A stretch of 64,000 bases of DNA from contig NC_059477.1 of NCBI RefSeq assembly GCF_018139145.2, positions 29,925,502 through 29,989,501 on the forward strand, read 5' to 3'. The translations under genes and the position numbers were made by a program. Below the pieces are notes generated by a model. The model had not been told where the DNA came from. It searched no databases and saw nothing but the letters and a program-made list of their open reading frames with translations. Each line of letters begins with the position of its first letter. Position 1 is the first letter of the stretch. This DNA comes from Gymnogyps californianus. Lineage: Eukaryota; Chordata; Aves; Accipitriformes; Cathartidae. Positions 1-15,233 of this stretch are shown one piece after another.

Positions 1-45
1 GGAACGAGCGGCGGGGGCAGGTCGGGGGCGGTTGGGGTCTGTAAA
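1..45 (+). promoter_or_regulatory. CpG-rich edge, probable end of the PTPN4 CpG-island promoter or first exon
   Basis: The first 45 bases are G/C-dominated with five CpG dinucleotides, then composition falls abruptly to AT-rich intronic sequence with a 15-T run at 79-93. In vertebrates such an edge upstream of a long first intron usually marks the 3' side of a CpG-island promoter. I cannot place the transcription start or the first donor site; no good GT donor is visible in these bases, so exon 1 is most likely just outside the window. Confidence 0.4.
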
Positions 46-2632
46 ATGTGGTAAACTCAGCTGAATGCCTGAAACGGATTTTTTTTTTTTTTTAGTATGT
101 TTAGTATGAAAGTTTGCGTTCCTGTGCTTTCTAGGCACATGTGCACGTTGCCCTGGTTATGGGCAGGGAAAATGGGTTTGAGTGCTGTCGTTGCATTCCT
201 CTGGTACATTTTTAGTATCTCCCTCAAGCAGAAGGCTTGTATAATCGCGTGTGTCTATATGCGACAGAGGCTTTCGGTGTACCTGGTGATGAGTTAACTC
301 GTATATACTGTTGAAGCACCAGCTGGAAGAGGAATAACGACTTTTTCCTTTCAAAAATCTCCAAGAGCTAGCTGCTAGAACTAGGTAGCTGCCAGTGTAG
401 GTGAAATGTTCCACCACTTGCCTATTCAAAGAATATATGTCGTTCAGATGTAAAATATACGTGAATGAACTTTGTGCTGCTACTTACACCCTTCCAGGAC
501 TTCAATGTGGCCAAGCTGTTACAATTTTTTTTAACTGTGAGGTAGAAAATATTTGTGTGACTTGTGTATTACAGAAGTGCTAGTGGATCTCAGCTGAAGA
601 ATAATGGTTAGACTACAGTATGCATATACATTTTCTCACCCATGGGGCATTTCTCTTGCCCTGAGCTAAACTCTGCGTTGAATGGTAAGGGGGTTTTGTG
701 AGTGCACGTTTCAGTGCGCGTTTGCCTGCTTGTTATTGGCAAATAACTGCCCTGTAATGTTGAGAGCCACTGGTGTGTTCACACACATGCAGACATTTAT
801 GAGCTCGTTACATTATAAATGTGCGTTGCAGGAATACAAGAATAAGTTAGATTAGAATTGGTAAAACCATTTTCTTATTAGATATCTCTATATATATTGT
901 AGGGAAGTTTTCCAGTTCATTGCCTAAACATAAAATACTCAGTATCGTAATCTTATGGATGCCATTTTCTTGACAATGGATTTCTTGCTTCACTGACCTA
1001 AAAAGTTGTTTTTACATATTGGCGTGACTCTGGCTTGCACCATGTTGATAAAATATGATTCTGGGTGATAAGCTTACAAATATGTACATGTGTGTCTGTG
1101 CATTTCCCAGGCATGTTTATGCTTTATAAACTCAGAAATGTAACCGTTGGTCTGATTTTTTGAGAAAATTTTGTTGTCATTACAGTTTCTGTGTATTTTT
1201 AGATTATGTTTGTGTTTTTATTTGCAGGTTTTTTAAGTTAGATTAAACATCGAAATACAAACACATTTTCCTCAAAAGCAGAAGTGTATTAATATTTTAC
1301 TTACTGGTACATTTTTCTTATGTTTGCAGTTAAGTTTGTTTGGAATCAGATTCACCTACTTAGGGTTTAGTTTGATGTTTATTTCTTGTTCAGTAAAGTT
1401 TGCCATGAAATGTATTGTTTGTTGCCACGCTTTACAATTCTGTTGTCCTGCTAATGTTTTATTTAGGCTGTACATAGCGGTATTGATTGAACACCCTTGC
1501 TAAAAATACTTGCAGGGTGGGTTATACTTACACTGTAGCAGCAGGGAAGTTAAGCCTATACTGTTTTTCTGTGACTAGAATTAATTTATTATTAGCAGCT
1601 ACATTTGTAAAACATGAATAAAAGCAAAATTTTGTAATCTTAGAAGTAATGCTAATTGCTCTATGGAGTGGATGAACTCTCTTATTAATGAACAGAGTTC
1701 ATGTAGTACTATTTACATGTCATTACCATTAGCATATTTGGAATATATGGTAAGTTAATACCCAGGGTACATCATTTTGGCTCTGATGGTGCAGTGACCC
1801 CTGTTTGGGCAGAGGGATCCATCTACACAAAACTCGCTGCAGGAACTGGAGCTCAAACATTCGTTCTGTAGACACTAGGCCGATGTTTATCATGGGCATT
1901 TGCTGTGTGTGAATGTTTTGTATGTTTTGTTGTTAACCTCTGTGTTTGTGTGGCATGTCATATAGGCTTCTGCATGTGCAAAAAGCTGCAGGGTTGGTGC
2001 CCAGAGTAACAGCATAATACAATAGTGTGACATGATTATTTTGTGAAAAAGAGGTTTTTTTTTTTTTAATTGCTTTCATATTGTAACTTAGCACTGCTGA
2101 AGGGTCCTGATCAGCATTTGGGGGTTCCATCTCACTAGGGTCTTGTTATCCTTCGTGGGTTATTTTATGAATGTTTTGTTGAATGTACATGGAAGTTCTG
2201 TGCATTGATTTATGCTCACATATGAAAAGTGGAATGCATACTCTACAAGCATGTTCTGGGGAACGGAGTGGAAGTTACAAGTTTGAATATACTGGAGGGG
2301 AAGATACTCAGGATGGTTCACTTAGTCCTGTAAGGTAACCTGTACATGGGAAACAAAGACAGAATGGCTTGCTCGTGGCAGTTTAGACCTTTGGACAAGG
2401 TAAAAGCGTTGGGTTAAGTGTCTTCTGAAAATTATGGTGGATAAAAATTCTGTTTTAACTTTTCAGCTGATTAAAAGTTAAAGCAAATAGTAGGTATGTG
2501 CATGCTTTTTTGTTGTTGAAGTCAATGTTAGATTATTTTTCTTAAGTTGATAAATAGCATGTTTCTGTGGTCTGTCTTCTTAGGTCTTCATACTACCATT
2601 AGATCCTCTGATACATCATGATTCTGCCTCGT

Positions 2633-2668
2633 CCCTCCCCGCCTCCCCTGCCCCTCCTCACCCCCCCC
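2633..2668 (-). other. G-quadruplex-type tract (minus strand)
   Basis: Five C runs of 3, 4, 4, 4 and 8 bases separated by 1, 4, 2 and 6 bases, so the minus strand fits the G3+N1-7 quadruplex rule. It lies within 2.7 kb of the presumed promoter. Formation is predicted from the pattern only. Confidence 0.6.
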
Positions 2669-5600
2669 AGTTTGGGTTTAAATTTGGTACAAGATCACAT
2701 GAATCCCATGCCTTCACATCCTGTTTTTGTGTCACCTCGCTTCCATTCTCACCAATTATAAAAATGGTCAAACAGGAGAATCTTTCAGCAGATGGTTGAC
2801 TGTGCCTTTTTTTTTTTTTTTAAAACCACACTTTCACTCTGGTGCTGTCACTTTTCATAAAATGGCCAGACAAAATTCTCATGGGTTTTATTGTGCTCCA
2901 GCCTAAACAACTGTAAAAATGGTTTGTGTGTGCATACAATATGGGATTGTTTGTAGTGGAAAGAAGGAACTGTGAAGGTGGAAGAAAAAGGGGAGGGGAG
3001 AATGGCCTGAGCAGGAGACAAAACCAAAAGAGCTGAACAGTGGCCTAGTAATACAACAGCAGGTCTTTGCCGTCTGGGCCAGCTGTTCATATATGCTTGT
3101 TTGGGAGCAGAGGCTGTTTTTCCTTGAGGACTTGTAATCCACTGAATTAGCACAAAAATAGTTTTATGTAGGCTTTTGAAAGCCTTTAATTTCTAAAATT
3201 TTGCAATTTTCTGGAAGTTTTCTCTGATGTGTCATAGAATTACATATCTGCAGGTACATACTCAAAATCTCCATTCTTATTTTGGAGAATTTCAGAATTA
3301 TTGGAAAACTGTTGCTATTTGTCACTTAGAAAATAGATTACTTCAAGTTTACAGCAGTTAATGTGTTCACAGAAGTTTTATTGACGTGTTGACGTACCAG
3401 AATTAGATGTCCAGATATAGGTTACAAGAATATGGTCTTTTTACGGTGATCTGTGTTACGGCATACTAAAGTCTGTGCTGATTGTATGCACAGTGTCCCA
3501 GTACATGCTACAGAATATTACAGCTGATAGTCACATAGTTACTCAGGTAGATCAGATGAGCATAACTAGATGAATTTTTGTTTGAAATGTGAGAATTGAA
3601 CCAGCTTTTCCTTTCTCAGCTTATGCACCTTCAAAAAAGACTTGGTAAGGTGATGCAATTAGACCTCTCTTGGCACACTTCTTTGTCTCACACTGCAATT
3701 ACTTCTTGGACAAGTTATAAGGTGACTGTTGGATGATAAATGCAATTCCATTTGCATGGTTTATGAGATACTGCAATCTCTACAGTTACATGAAGAAGGG
3801 GGAAATGGCTAATATCCATTTAAAAATAAACAGTCTTTTAATTATGAGTACTTATGATCTGTAATGAAGAATGCACTGGGAAATATTTTCGCTGATTGGG
3901 GAATGAACTGCAGTTGCCACTTAAGAGTTTTCAGGCCATTCGTAAGATTTAAGAGGAAAAAAATGATAATCCACTTCTTATGGCATGTGTGTTCTTACAT
4001 TGCCTTGCTGGCCATTCCTTATCTTCTGCAGGGTAACTAGCTGAGAGAATAATGACTGAATTATTCTGTGTGACCAAAAGCCCAAATCTTCAAATGAAAA
4101 TCAAATGTAGCGCTGCTAAAGATTAACATTTTCATACTTGGATTTTTTTAATTAGAATGGTGTAGATTAGATTGAAGGAGGATGTATTCAGTTCTCTTAT
4201 CAACCTGGGATTTATACTTTAAATTAAAAATTGCTACATATCTGGTATTAGACGCTGAAAACCTTGTTCTAACTGGTGCTTTTTTGGGGATGGTGTTCTA
4301 GTCTGGAGGCCTTAGTTGCATGTAATTTAGCTATTTTGTTTGATAGTTTTCATAAACTAATTAAAAAAATTAATTTAAATGTAAGCTCTTGTTTGGTGTT
4401 TGTTAGGAGTAACAATACAAATTGATTTGGTTTTATGCTGTTAACTGTGTTTGGGCTAAACAAATGATCCTCACTTATTTTGTCTCTAAAAGGATATTCA
4501 CTTTTAAGACAGTTGAGTGTACCTTAGCTTTTCCTGAGTCCTTTGGCCAGTTTATTGCATTTGTGTACCAACATCTCTCTGCCCTACAAAAAAAAAAAAA
4601 AAACCACCAACCAAACCCCCAAACAATGTTCTGTCTGTTGCAAAATACAGAAATGAGACACAAATTATATCAGTACTGCACTGAAACGAAGTGTCTATTG
4701 AGTGCAATAAAAGTTACATAAAAAATGTTTTCTCAGATGAGAAAATTATTCTTAGATGTGTTATTTTTTCAGGGTTTTTTTAATGGCATCAGTCAGGTTT
4801 AAAACCAGAAATTGAAACTGTATCTGCAGCAGATAGCTCTCCATGTAAACCAAAGCAGCAGCTGGTAAAATATAAGAGCCTGCTGTGGCTCCTTTGTCTC
4901 AGAGAGGTGTACTAACATACTTTGTCTTGGAAGAAGGTTAGCAAGCAAGATTCCTGAGTTTACTTTTCGCAGTGGAAAGTGGTACTTCCAAAAGAGTCAA
5001 GCAAGTGGATTTGATAAACTGAAAAGCTGTGTTTTTAAAAGAAGAGATTCAAGTGTGACATACGAGAAACTTGTGCTCCCTCTCGTCTGTGCCAACAGAG
5101 ATGCAATGCTGAACTAACTCATAGTTCAGTCAGCCTTGAATAGAAATAGAAATGTTGTTAATTCCTCTGTCCTTTACGTAGAGAAATGACCACCTTTTCA
5201 ATGAGAGCACATAGAAATATACCAATCAGTGGAAGAACAGTTATTGCTATTAATGCTCTCTGAACTTGCAGATTAGCACAGTTTTGTCTGGATGAACAGA
5301 TAAGTTCTTGATGATGCTTTGCCTTATATTTTCCTAAGCCATGTCAAACAGTTGTAAGTTGGGAAACATGTTCATTGTAACTTAAAGCTCTTATCATAAC
5401 TGATTTGAACAAAAAAATAATCCAAAATGGGATGTGTTTCTCTCGGGACAGAAAAAGATGCTTCCCAGATCTTACAATTGTGATTCAATACCTTTGCTTA
5501 AAAAAAAAAAAAGACAAAATAATTTAGGAGGAAAATCACATAGTAGAACTGTGGGTTTGGTTTTTTCCCCACTAACCTTGTTAGTGAATTCAGAAATGTT

Positions 5601-8600
5601 TTTTGGGAAAAAAACTGCAGTCTTTCCATGAAAAATTGGCTTTGGAGAGAGTTAAAATTAACATATGTCACTTTGCATTTGTCTGTCTTGATACTTGCAA
5701 CAAGCTTTTAGTGTCATCTGAAAAATTAGTGAGACATATTTTTGTCTTTTGATGTGTGAATAGGGTTAAAGACGACCAGTGCTGATGACCAGCAATGTGT
5801 TACATTGTAAGTTGTTTTTTTCCCATATGGATTGTGTATGTGCACTGCATATGCCAGCTTTGTATTGTGTCTCTAAACTGCATGTAGCCTCAGTGCTGTT
5901 CTTAAAATGTTTTACTGAGGTTATATAGTGCCCCTATTTAGAAAAGATATACTTCAGGAGAAGGAATGGGTATCAATTAGTTTGACTTCTTAAAAATAAA
6001 ATTTTCTAGAACTTGGCATTTGAGTTTTAAATCGCTGTGGCCTGTAACCTTCAAACTGTGAGCTGCTATTAAGACTTCTCTTGGAAGAGGTTCTTGGCTT
6101 TTTTTGGGACACAGGCTGCTGTTACGATTGATGCCACAGTCTGTTTTTAGTACTTGAGTGAAAATGAGGCTATGGGTGAGTCTTGGGAATCCTAATCTGC
6201 AAGTAATTCCCCGCTTACTATGTTTTAGGCTTGTGTGTTGACTCTGTAAGAAGCTACTGTATCCTGTTAGCTCATCTGAATGCACCTGATTTCCATGGAG
6301 CTGATCTCCTTAATGTTTGGAAGGACCTTTCCAGATGTAACGTCTATGAAAAAGGGGTTTGAAAGATTAAAATGTGGCTGCCTCTAAAACTGAAGGGATG
6401 TATCACCTTTGTCTAAGTCTGGATGGAGAAGAGGAGAAAGAGAAAAAGGATAGCTGCCCTGCAGTGATTATAAAATGTATAAGGTTTTGGAAAACATTAA
6501 AAAGGAAAGGTGAATATGGTTTTTTGTTTAATATCAGCAAATCTCATGACCTCATGGGAAGCTTCTGCTGAAATAACTGCGGTACACACAACCACAGGAG
6601 GGGGAAAATGAAATACAGAAGTAGCATTACAATGGAACAAATAGGTCAGTTGGCTATATTATGGGGTCATATCTCCAAATTATTTGAATATCTTTTAGCT
6701 CACTTGTTTTCTGTGAGCTTGAATTAGAATACTGATTTAGATGTTTCAGTATAGGGCTAATACAGTTGCTTCTAGTCGTGCTTCTAGCATCTCTTCTCAA
6801 GTTCACTATATGTGCAACTAGGTAAGGAGGGACAGAACATTAATGGTGGTAAGAGGTTTTTTACTTTTTTAACCCTTCACTAATGAATATTTTGCTTCTG
6901 TTTTCATTTTACCGTATATTAAAATGTACCATATAAGTCAAATTCATAAACCACTCAGTTTGGAAGTGGCTTGAACTTTTTGAACCTTCAGATATTCATA
7001 TTTGGGACTAAGGAAATAATTTCATTTCGGAGATCTTTGTTGGGAAAACTTAGTATTTTTTCCTTTGCTTTCCTGTGTGGTGTGATCTGCTTACAATTTT
7101 TTTTGGCATCTTCACTTAAGTCTCTGAACTACTAGCAAATCTATTAAGGCATTGGTGATACTGTCTTTTCCCTTAGCTCCTAGTATAGATTTGAGTCCTT
7201 TGTTCTACAGCTCTTAGATCTGCTGGGGGAAGTGACTTGGCGTGAGTGTGTGTCTGGGGAGGGGCAGAATGTGGTGGATGCTCTCTGAGTTCTTTTTGTA
7301 AAGCCGTTTTTTACTTTTCACAGTCCCTGTGCTTGCAGAAACTGGATTATTTTCAAATTTTGCAATAGTTAAGTAAATTTGATTGAATTGAATGATAGAC
7401 ATAAATATGTTAATTAAAATATCTCTGCTTTCAAAAACATGCCACTTAAAAGGCTGAGAGAGATACAGTAAGAAAATGAGGCATGAGTAACCACTAAGCA
7501 TATATACAGTTACACTTAGAACAGAATTCCTCTGTAGAAGACTAGAAAATAGACTGAAAATTAACATCTGACGAAAAGTCCTCTAAGAGGAAATTCCTAC
7601 AGGAGAACTTCATTCTTGAGATTAATTAAATGAAAGATTAGAAATTCTCTAGATAGCTGTAAGCTATTTAATACAACTGAAGTAAGCAATTAAAAGACTC
7701 AGTTGTAGTTACCAGCGGAGGCATTGCTGCCTCTTTATGATCCTGGTGCTGCCCCCCCTCCCCGTTGCATATGTTCTCCCTCCTTTTACAGGAAAGCTAT
7801 ATGTGCAGCTCATTAATGCTAGATGAAGGATTTTCATAAAAAGCTTCCCTCTCTGAATAAGGGTGATGTAGATAATAACTTATTTGGCATTGAAAACACA
7901 CACAGTCTTGAGAAAACAGAAATAAGTGCTTTGTAGGAATTACACTAATGAAATGTATGTGAGAGTAGCTTGAAAGAGAAACCTGATTAACATCTGAAAC
8001 TTCAGCTAACATTTAGCCACCTTTGAATAGAACTTACATTGCCAATAAAGCTACTTTGTCAAATCTCTGGTTTCTATTTCTAAGTTACATTGATGTAAGC
8101 ATTTTTCAATCCACCTCTTTACAGTGTTTTTCTTCCTGTATCTTCCAGACAAACAGATTAATTCTAACTGTTCTGCGAAATGATTGTAGTTACTCTGGTA
8201 TCTGCAAAAAGCATTTTCCACTTAAGTCTTTCATATTCATTCTGAGTATATTTTGAATTCTGCCACACCTGGTGTGCCGTGACAATTGCATGTGCTCCAG
8301 CAGTTGTATACAATAATCTGGGATGTGTTAATCACCAGAGATCCATCCCTTGTCTGAGGGCAGTGTGTGATAGCAAATCATGTCATCGTGGTAGGGAGAA
8401 AAATGTATAACTGCAAATTGGCACTGGATTCCCCAAAATTGAAGTAGTTGCCATCGTTCAGCAGAATTACTGGGCTACGAGTAAATGGGAAAAATAGAAA
8501 AAAAATGAATATGTGTACAAAGTAGCGCTATTATAATAATTTTAAGTTGCTTCAAAATAAGTTAGTGAGTACTTAAGTCGTTAAAGAGAAGAGCACTCTA

Positions 8601-11600
8601 TGATGAGATTTTTTTTTCAGAAGTGTTCATTACTTTCCGCTCTTAAGTTTATGAGAAAACAGATGTGGTCTTCAGTGAAAATAAAGATAGGCTGATACAG
8701 AAGTTCTGAAGGTGAACTTCTTAATGCTATTATTTTTCTGCTGTAAACAGAAAGCCACATTCTAAAAATCTGCTTTTCAGACTTAAATGTACTCAGAAAA
8801 AGCCACAGTGAAACTTTTTGTTTTGGCAATATATAAATATAATTATTTTCATAACATGTAACATTAAAACATAATCTGTTGTCAGACTTTAAAGCAAAAC
8901 TCTAAAAGGGAAGAGATGCCTTTCCTAGTGGCCGTTTATTGCATGTATAATAATTCCTTGTGTCTAAGTAAAAATAAAAAAAAAAAGGTTGACTAACTAT
9001 TAATAAAATAAATTAGCATTATTTTTGTTGTAGCTTCCAAAGTATGGAAATGGGCTTGAAGCCCACTTCGCTACGTACAATTAATAGAAAAAAAATTGTG
9101 CTTTGAAGGCCTAACATTTCTGAAGTCAAGGTAGGATTCCTTGTCCCATAACAGACTGATCTCCTTACGCTGTGGATGGGATATCTAGTTGCCTTGCAAA
9201 TGCTTTAAAGTGTATTAAGAATGGCATAAAAATGAATGAATGCTTATGAACGAGGGCATTAGGGACCCAGATCTCAAGCCTTCAATGCACTTCCAGCACT
9301 TGCAGAGAATGTTTTATAATATATGTATTCCTAATAACTATATTAACTAATGTGGCCTAAAATCAGTAGGGAATTAGCTTTTCAGAAGTGTATCTGTTTA
9401 GTGTCCATAATATAATTAACATATATTGTACACTTCGATATATCTGTACACAGGCTAAATAAAATATCTTCATATTGGTGTATAGTGGACAAAAGGATGG
9501 AGTGATAACATTTTAGAATTCTGTAACAATAAATCCATGTTTTACTTAGAACATATTTGAAGAGTATCCCAAGATTTTTTGAAATAATATTTGAGAAGCA
9601 AATACCAATGTTCATGCTTCCTCTTCAGGAGTGATAGGGAAATGTATTATGTATATTGTTTTTGTATTAGACTTAATCATTTCTGCCAAAGAGTGTCGTA
9701 CATGCTTGCACTTCAAAAAAATGTTGAAATGTTATGTTGACTTTTTGAAACTTTTTTGGCAACGTTAGGCTTTCCATTTATTTTGTCCCTTGTTTAACAG
9801 TTTTTTGTGTGTGTTTTCAAAAGCACTTCCATTCACCATTCAGGGAATTCAATAGAATTCTAATAGGAACTGCACATAAATAACTACAGAAATCAATGCT
9901 TCAATTCAGCCAAGAGTTTTTTGTGACTTCAAAAGCCACAAGAGCATTTATTATTAGAAACATACAATTGACTTTTCTTGTATTATCATTTTGCATAGTG
10001 ATTTGGTTTTTACCACCACAACAAGATGTTTGACAGTTTCATTTGAAAATGATGTATTTACATTTGGCGTTCCAAAACAGTGTAATTTTTATCTTTTCTG
10101 TGAAGCTCTATTCATGTGAATTTGCATGTTCAGCTCTGTGCAAAGATTGTCAGTGAAATACTTGCTAGTGGATTTCTCCTCACAGGTCAACCAAATGTTA
10201 AGCATCGTCTCCTATTCCTGTATTGTAATGAAAATATAAAAGAAATTTTTAAAGAATGGAGTTGTTGGGTTAATTTTTGTCTGTTCAACTCATACAATGT
10301 AAAGCATATCCTCTCTTCCAAAATGCTCAATTTCCTGAGTATAATGACCGCAGAAGTAACCAACCTGTGATAGCACAGGGTTGTCTTGGAAGTACTTCCA
10401 GCCTTTAGTATTCGCATTACACCTCAGGCCACGTCAGCTGTAACAGTCCTTTTGATCTTGAGGTTTTTAGGTGGGTGATAGAAAGCGAGGTGGTCTCAAA
10501 GGAGTTTGTTTGAGCACACTAGAAGCTTTAGAAAATTGATGCTTCTTTTCTTTTGAAACAGCCTGAAGATGATGTGACATGAAATACAGCACCCTGTGTT
10601 CAGTAGTGCTTACTGCCTTGTAAATGGATCTTGAGTGCTGTGGCTTTTGGGCAGCTCTTGCACGTGGTTTCCGTCAGGTAATAGTACAGTGTTATCACCC
10701 TGGGTGGAGAGCACATTCAGAAGGAAACAGAGTTTTGTTCTGATTGTCAGAAGGGTACTCACAGATTAATGGATTTTTCTGCATTAATGTTTTGTTTTCA
10801 CTGTGATAGTTTGAAAAACAAAGTCAAATTACCAGCAGGGGCTTTTAGATAGCAATAGCCTTCCCCCAGCCTCCCAATCTCCTAATTCCTGCTTACCAGC
10901 CAGTCTCGTTCTCTGTGAGGAGGATGAGGTGGTGTTAGGAACTGCTTCGTGGAATTTAATCTTGTGAACGAACTGGTGCTGAGACTTGCCACCCACCCCT
11001 CCAATTACCTTGAGATGCAGACCAGCAGTCCCATTCTCATCTACTTTGCTACAGGAGCAGGTGCTGGTGGTGGATGCATGTTTTGGCACTTGAGATACAT
11101 TTCAGCTAGGTGGAGAGGTAACGGAAGCATGGCCTGTCTCTAGTCCTTCCCTCTCCTAACGTTTGGAGTGGAAAGACTATGCAGGTGAAACTTACACTGC
11201 ACCTTGAGAAAGGTTTTAATGGTGATGAGGGGGAAGAGAGGCAAGGTAGAGCATGGTGAGGAGCAAGACTAGTAACACAGACAATGTCATAACTGCAGTT
11301 CTGTTAGTGTTCAGTGTTGTTGTCACTTGGAATTACATGCATTTAGGATTTGAGTGCTGTCATGGTGTTATCTTAAAGAAAAAATGATAAAGGAAGTGAA
11401 GTCAGACCTTCTGTTGGTTCCTCAAAGTTCTTCCCCATTTCCTTTTACCACTTCTAATTCAGATTGCATTTGAGTCAGCTGCTTTCATCTTGACACTTAT
11501 GTCATTCAAGCATCTACAAAGTTAGTATGCTAATGTCTACATTTCAACTGACTGATAGGTACACCAAAACCTATCTTACTTCTGTCACTGCAACGTGAAG

Positions 11601-14600
11601 CTTCTTTTAATTTCCCTGGCTGTTCAGCATTTACAGAAACAAGATAATGGAACGTTGCTGGCACAATTTGTAAGCCTAATGTCTGAAGTTTATTAAACAC
11701 GGTTTTCTTCCTGAAACACACTCTGGCCCTTCCTCTGTTCTTGTCCGTGCTTGGTATTTAACTGGTATATAAGCTGGAGTGGAAGAAATAATAATGGGTA
11801 GCTAAAAATGATGGTTTTGTTAGGGAAACTTGCTTCTGTTAAGGGGCAAAAAAGGCTTTTTAGATTTGTCTGAAAGCAAGCGTTCCTCTGTATTTTTAGG
11901 TTTGTGGGTCTTCTGCTTCTTTATGAAACCCAGCTTATGGCAGTAAGCAAGACAAACCAGACACCTCATGTTTTTCTTGAAACCATTGTGGGTATTATCC
12001 ATCCCCTCTTGCACTGCTGCTCTTACACAGCCAGTCCCAAATGTATCAGTGGAAAGGAGAAAAACATCTGTAATTTGTTTTGAATGCAGGAAGGAGAAAC
12101 AGAAGAGAAAAGAAACAGATAAGAGAGATGGGGGAGACTGGGAAAGAGAACAGTCTTCCTAGCTCTTGCAAGTAGTTGCCAGAAAACCTGAAGCATGGAG
12201 GTATTAAAATGTATTACTGGTATGGAGCAACAATGACTTTATTGCTTGATACAGCACACTGTGTTTCGTAGTTCCACCCTATCATGTAATCCCTTTTATT
12301 GAACATTGTTTCGAACTGGTTGAGGTTCCTTATACCCTGTTTGTAGAACAGGTAGTTAGAAATTTACCTCAGAGACAAAAATATAGTCCTAAATTTGGAC
12401 TAAATTCTTCCCTGACCACTTTACTGTATCTTGTACTCGTCATTCCTTTTCCAGAAGTGCTTTCTTCTCCTGCCGGGGCAGTGTGTCTGTGAGAGTGTCG
12501 CTCTCCATATAATTTAAAAAAAAAATAAAAAAATCTAATATCTAATTGGTGTTACATTTTAAGCTTCTTAATAAACATTCCATCAGCTATATATGGAGAA
12601 AAAAATGTGTTTCAAAGTGCTTGAAAACTATAATACATACAATTTTTGCAATCTCAGGTGAAGCAATCTGAATTCTTTCTGTTTTATCATTGTTGTGCTT
12701 TTTCAGGTATTTCATTTTGGTACTGCTTGGTACTGGACCAGTCTCTTGACTGTTCTTAATTGATCTACATCTTTCTTTGGAAGCTTAAAAACGAATCCAT
12801 TTGAGCTTTTGCAATACTGAGCAGCATGAGAGAAGACCTTCATCTGTCCCGTGGGCTGTGCGCCTGACTAAGCATCCTCATATGGGGAATTCCCTTTCTA
12901 CAACAGCATGACATAGTTGGTTTATGTTTGTATCTTATGACCTACTAAAAATATTCTCTTTCCTTCCCACTTACCTTCTAAGATCCTCTTGTGCAGAATT
13001 TGTGTATAACCACTTTGTATGCAATTTCTGTATTTTTGCAGTGGATTATGCCTGCTTGATAGAGTATAGAAATTGTCCAAACTTATAAAAGAAATGTATG
13101 GTTTCAGAAAATAGTTTTCTGACTAAATTTTTAAGAATAAATGTTGCTCTTATGTTCTGAAGACACTAATGACACTTTAAGAATGTTTTTTGTTTTTTTT
13201 TTTTCCTAAATTTACACTTGTGTTACTGGGAATGAAGTAGATATTATCTAAATTTCAGTAAATGACTGGATACAGTGTCCATGAGAGGCTGTGAAAACTA
13301 CTGGGATTAGTACAGAAAGCATAAATTGGATCAGAAGCTGACCAAAGAGAAGACTGCAAACAGCTACACTGTAAGAGCAACTAACAGGATGGAGTTATTA
13401 GTTACGCTTTTCAAAAATCAGTCTTGAAATTAATCCTGTCTCATTACATTCATTAATAACCTTGGTGCAAGAATTATGTCTCTTCTTATTAAAAGCTGTA
13501 GATAACAGAGTTCAGAAAATTTTTTAGTATTTCAGAGGACTGGATTATCCGGTAAGGAAAATAAGAAAAACTCATAGATTTGAGTACTAAAAAAATCGAT
13601 ACAATTTAATAAGATGAAATCAAGTATTTAAGGCATAAGAATATTTCTTTGGTTTTAGGAATCATGAATTGGTAAAGTAGGAGAGGAATTTGGGAACACT
13701 GATAGTACCATAAGTAGCAGCTCGCAATATGAAGCATGAGCAAGGCTAACCCACTGAATAGTTATCAGTGGTTCACTGTCAGAGCAGAATGTACCTAATA
13801 GTTTCTGCACCCAGTCTGCATTGGCTAATGATTTTTATTACTGGCTTGGATAACAGGAGAGAATTGGGGATAGCATGTCTTAAGTTTCACCCACAGCGCC
13901 AACTAGGGGTGACTGCGAATGTGCTGGAGAAGAAGTTTCAATGCAGAATTTTACATGTTTTTTTGTAAACTTGTCAAGGTAAAGTAGGGACAAATTCATT
14001 AGTGTCTGCAGAACATAGAGTGTGTGTTTAAAAATGTATTTAGAAAACTATTTTCTAAGAAATATATCAATCTTTTTAAAGTTTAGACAGTTTCTCTTGT
14101 GCAATTGTTTTCCAGACTTTCTTTACTTTTTGTGTGACAGTAGTCCTGGAAACAAAAAGCATTCTTTGAGAGTTTTGAAATGTCTTAGTTTTTAAAAGGA
14201 ATTATGTAAACCGGATTCCAATTCATAAGACACGTTTACAATTTTAATATAAATATTAGAAACTTAGTTGTAACAGTAATCTATATTATAGGTAGATAAC
14301 CTGATTTACTGAGCTTATGGCAAAAAACTGAAATAATGGCCTCTTACTTCAGGAGATTTGTGCTGAAACCAGCTGAGGTCATAAAAGAAATTCTAGTTCT
14401 GTCCCCATTTCTCTGAAAAAGAATGCTGCTACTCAGTGCCCTATTAGGACAGACAAAAGGCTGATCAACAGGAACATCTGGATCCGACTGTCAAATGGCC
14501 TAGTGTGGCAATGCAACTAATTGCAGCTCACTCTTTTTCATTCTTTCAACATTTGTGTCCTAGTTCAGATTTACAGCATTTGCCATAAGATTATCAGTCT

Positions 14601-15196
14601 GTTATGCTTTTTTTTTTTAAACATTTGGAAAAAAATAGGAAGGGGAAAAAAACTTTGTTTCTCAGCAATCGATGTAGTTTTAATAATTGTGAGGAGTAGA
14701 TAATGTCCTTTAAAGGCTTTAATACATCTACTCTATGGACTGGTGTGGCTGTCTTAAACACTTTTTTCAGTGCCAACAATGTGCCAAGGTGAGCTGATCA
14801 TATGGGTTTTAAACCTTAAGGATGTTTGGCGTGCTTTTGATGGTTTATATGTCTATATGTTGTGTATACCAACAGGATTTCTCATAAAGTATTGTATATT
14901 TTAGTTAAATGCTGAATTGCCTTTCCTTTAGGATTTCTGTTCTTGCTTGTGTTTAGTCTCATCTGAGCTTACTTGGATCATATCTATTACAATATGAAAA
15001 AATGTACAGGATTTATCTACATAGGAATTTCTTGTAAAATAAAATTCTGCTAACAAGCAAAATCATTATTTCAAACCTGTTGGTTGTAGACGTTCTTATT
15101 CCCTATTGAGTATCTGACTTTTGGTTGAATTCTCTTCTGAAGTGAAATAAAGGCAGCCTTACTGCTGAATAAATGGGTGCTGTTTTGGATTATGTT

Positions 15197-15233
15197 AGAG
15201 AAGGAAAGAAGAAAAGAAAGAGAAAGAAAAAGA
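15197..15233 (+). repeat. 37-bp polypurine tract (GA/GAAA-rich)
   Basis: Uninterrupted purines made of irregular AGAAAG/GAAAA units. Simple-sequence DNA; no function can be assigned. Confidence 0.8.
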
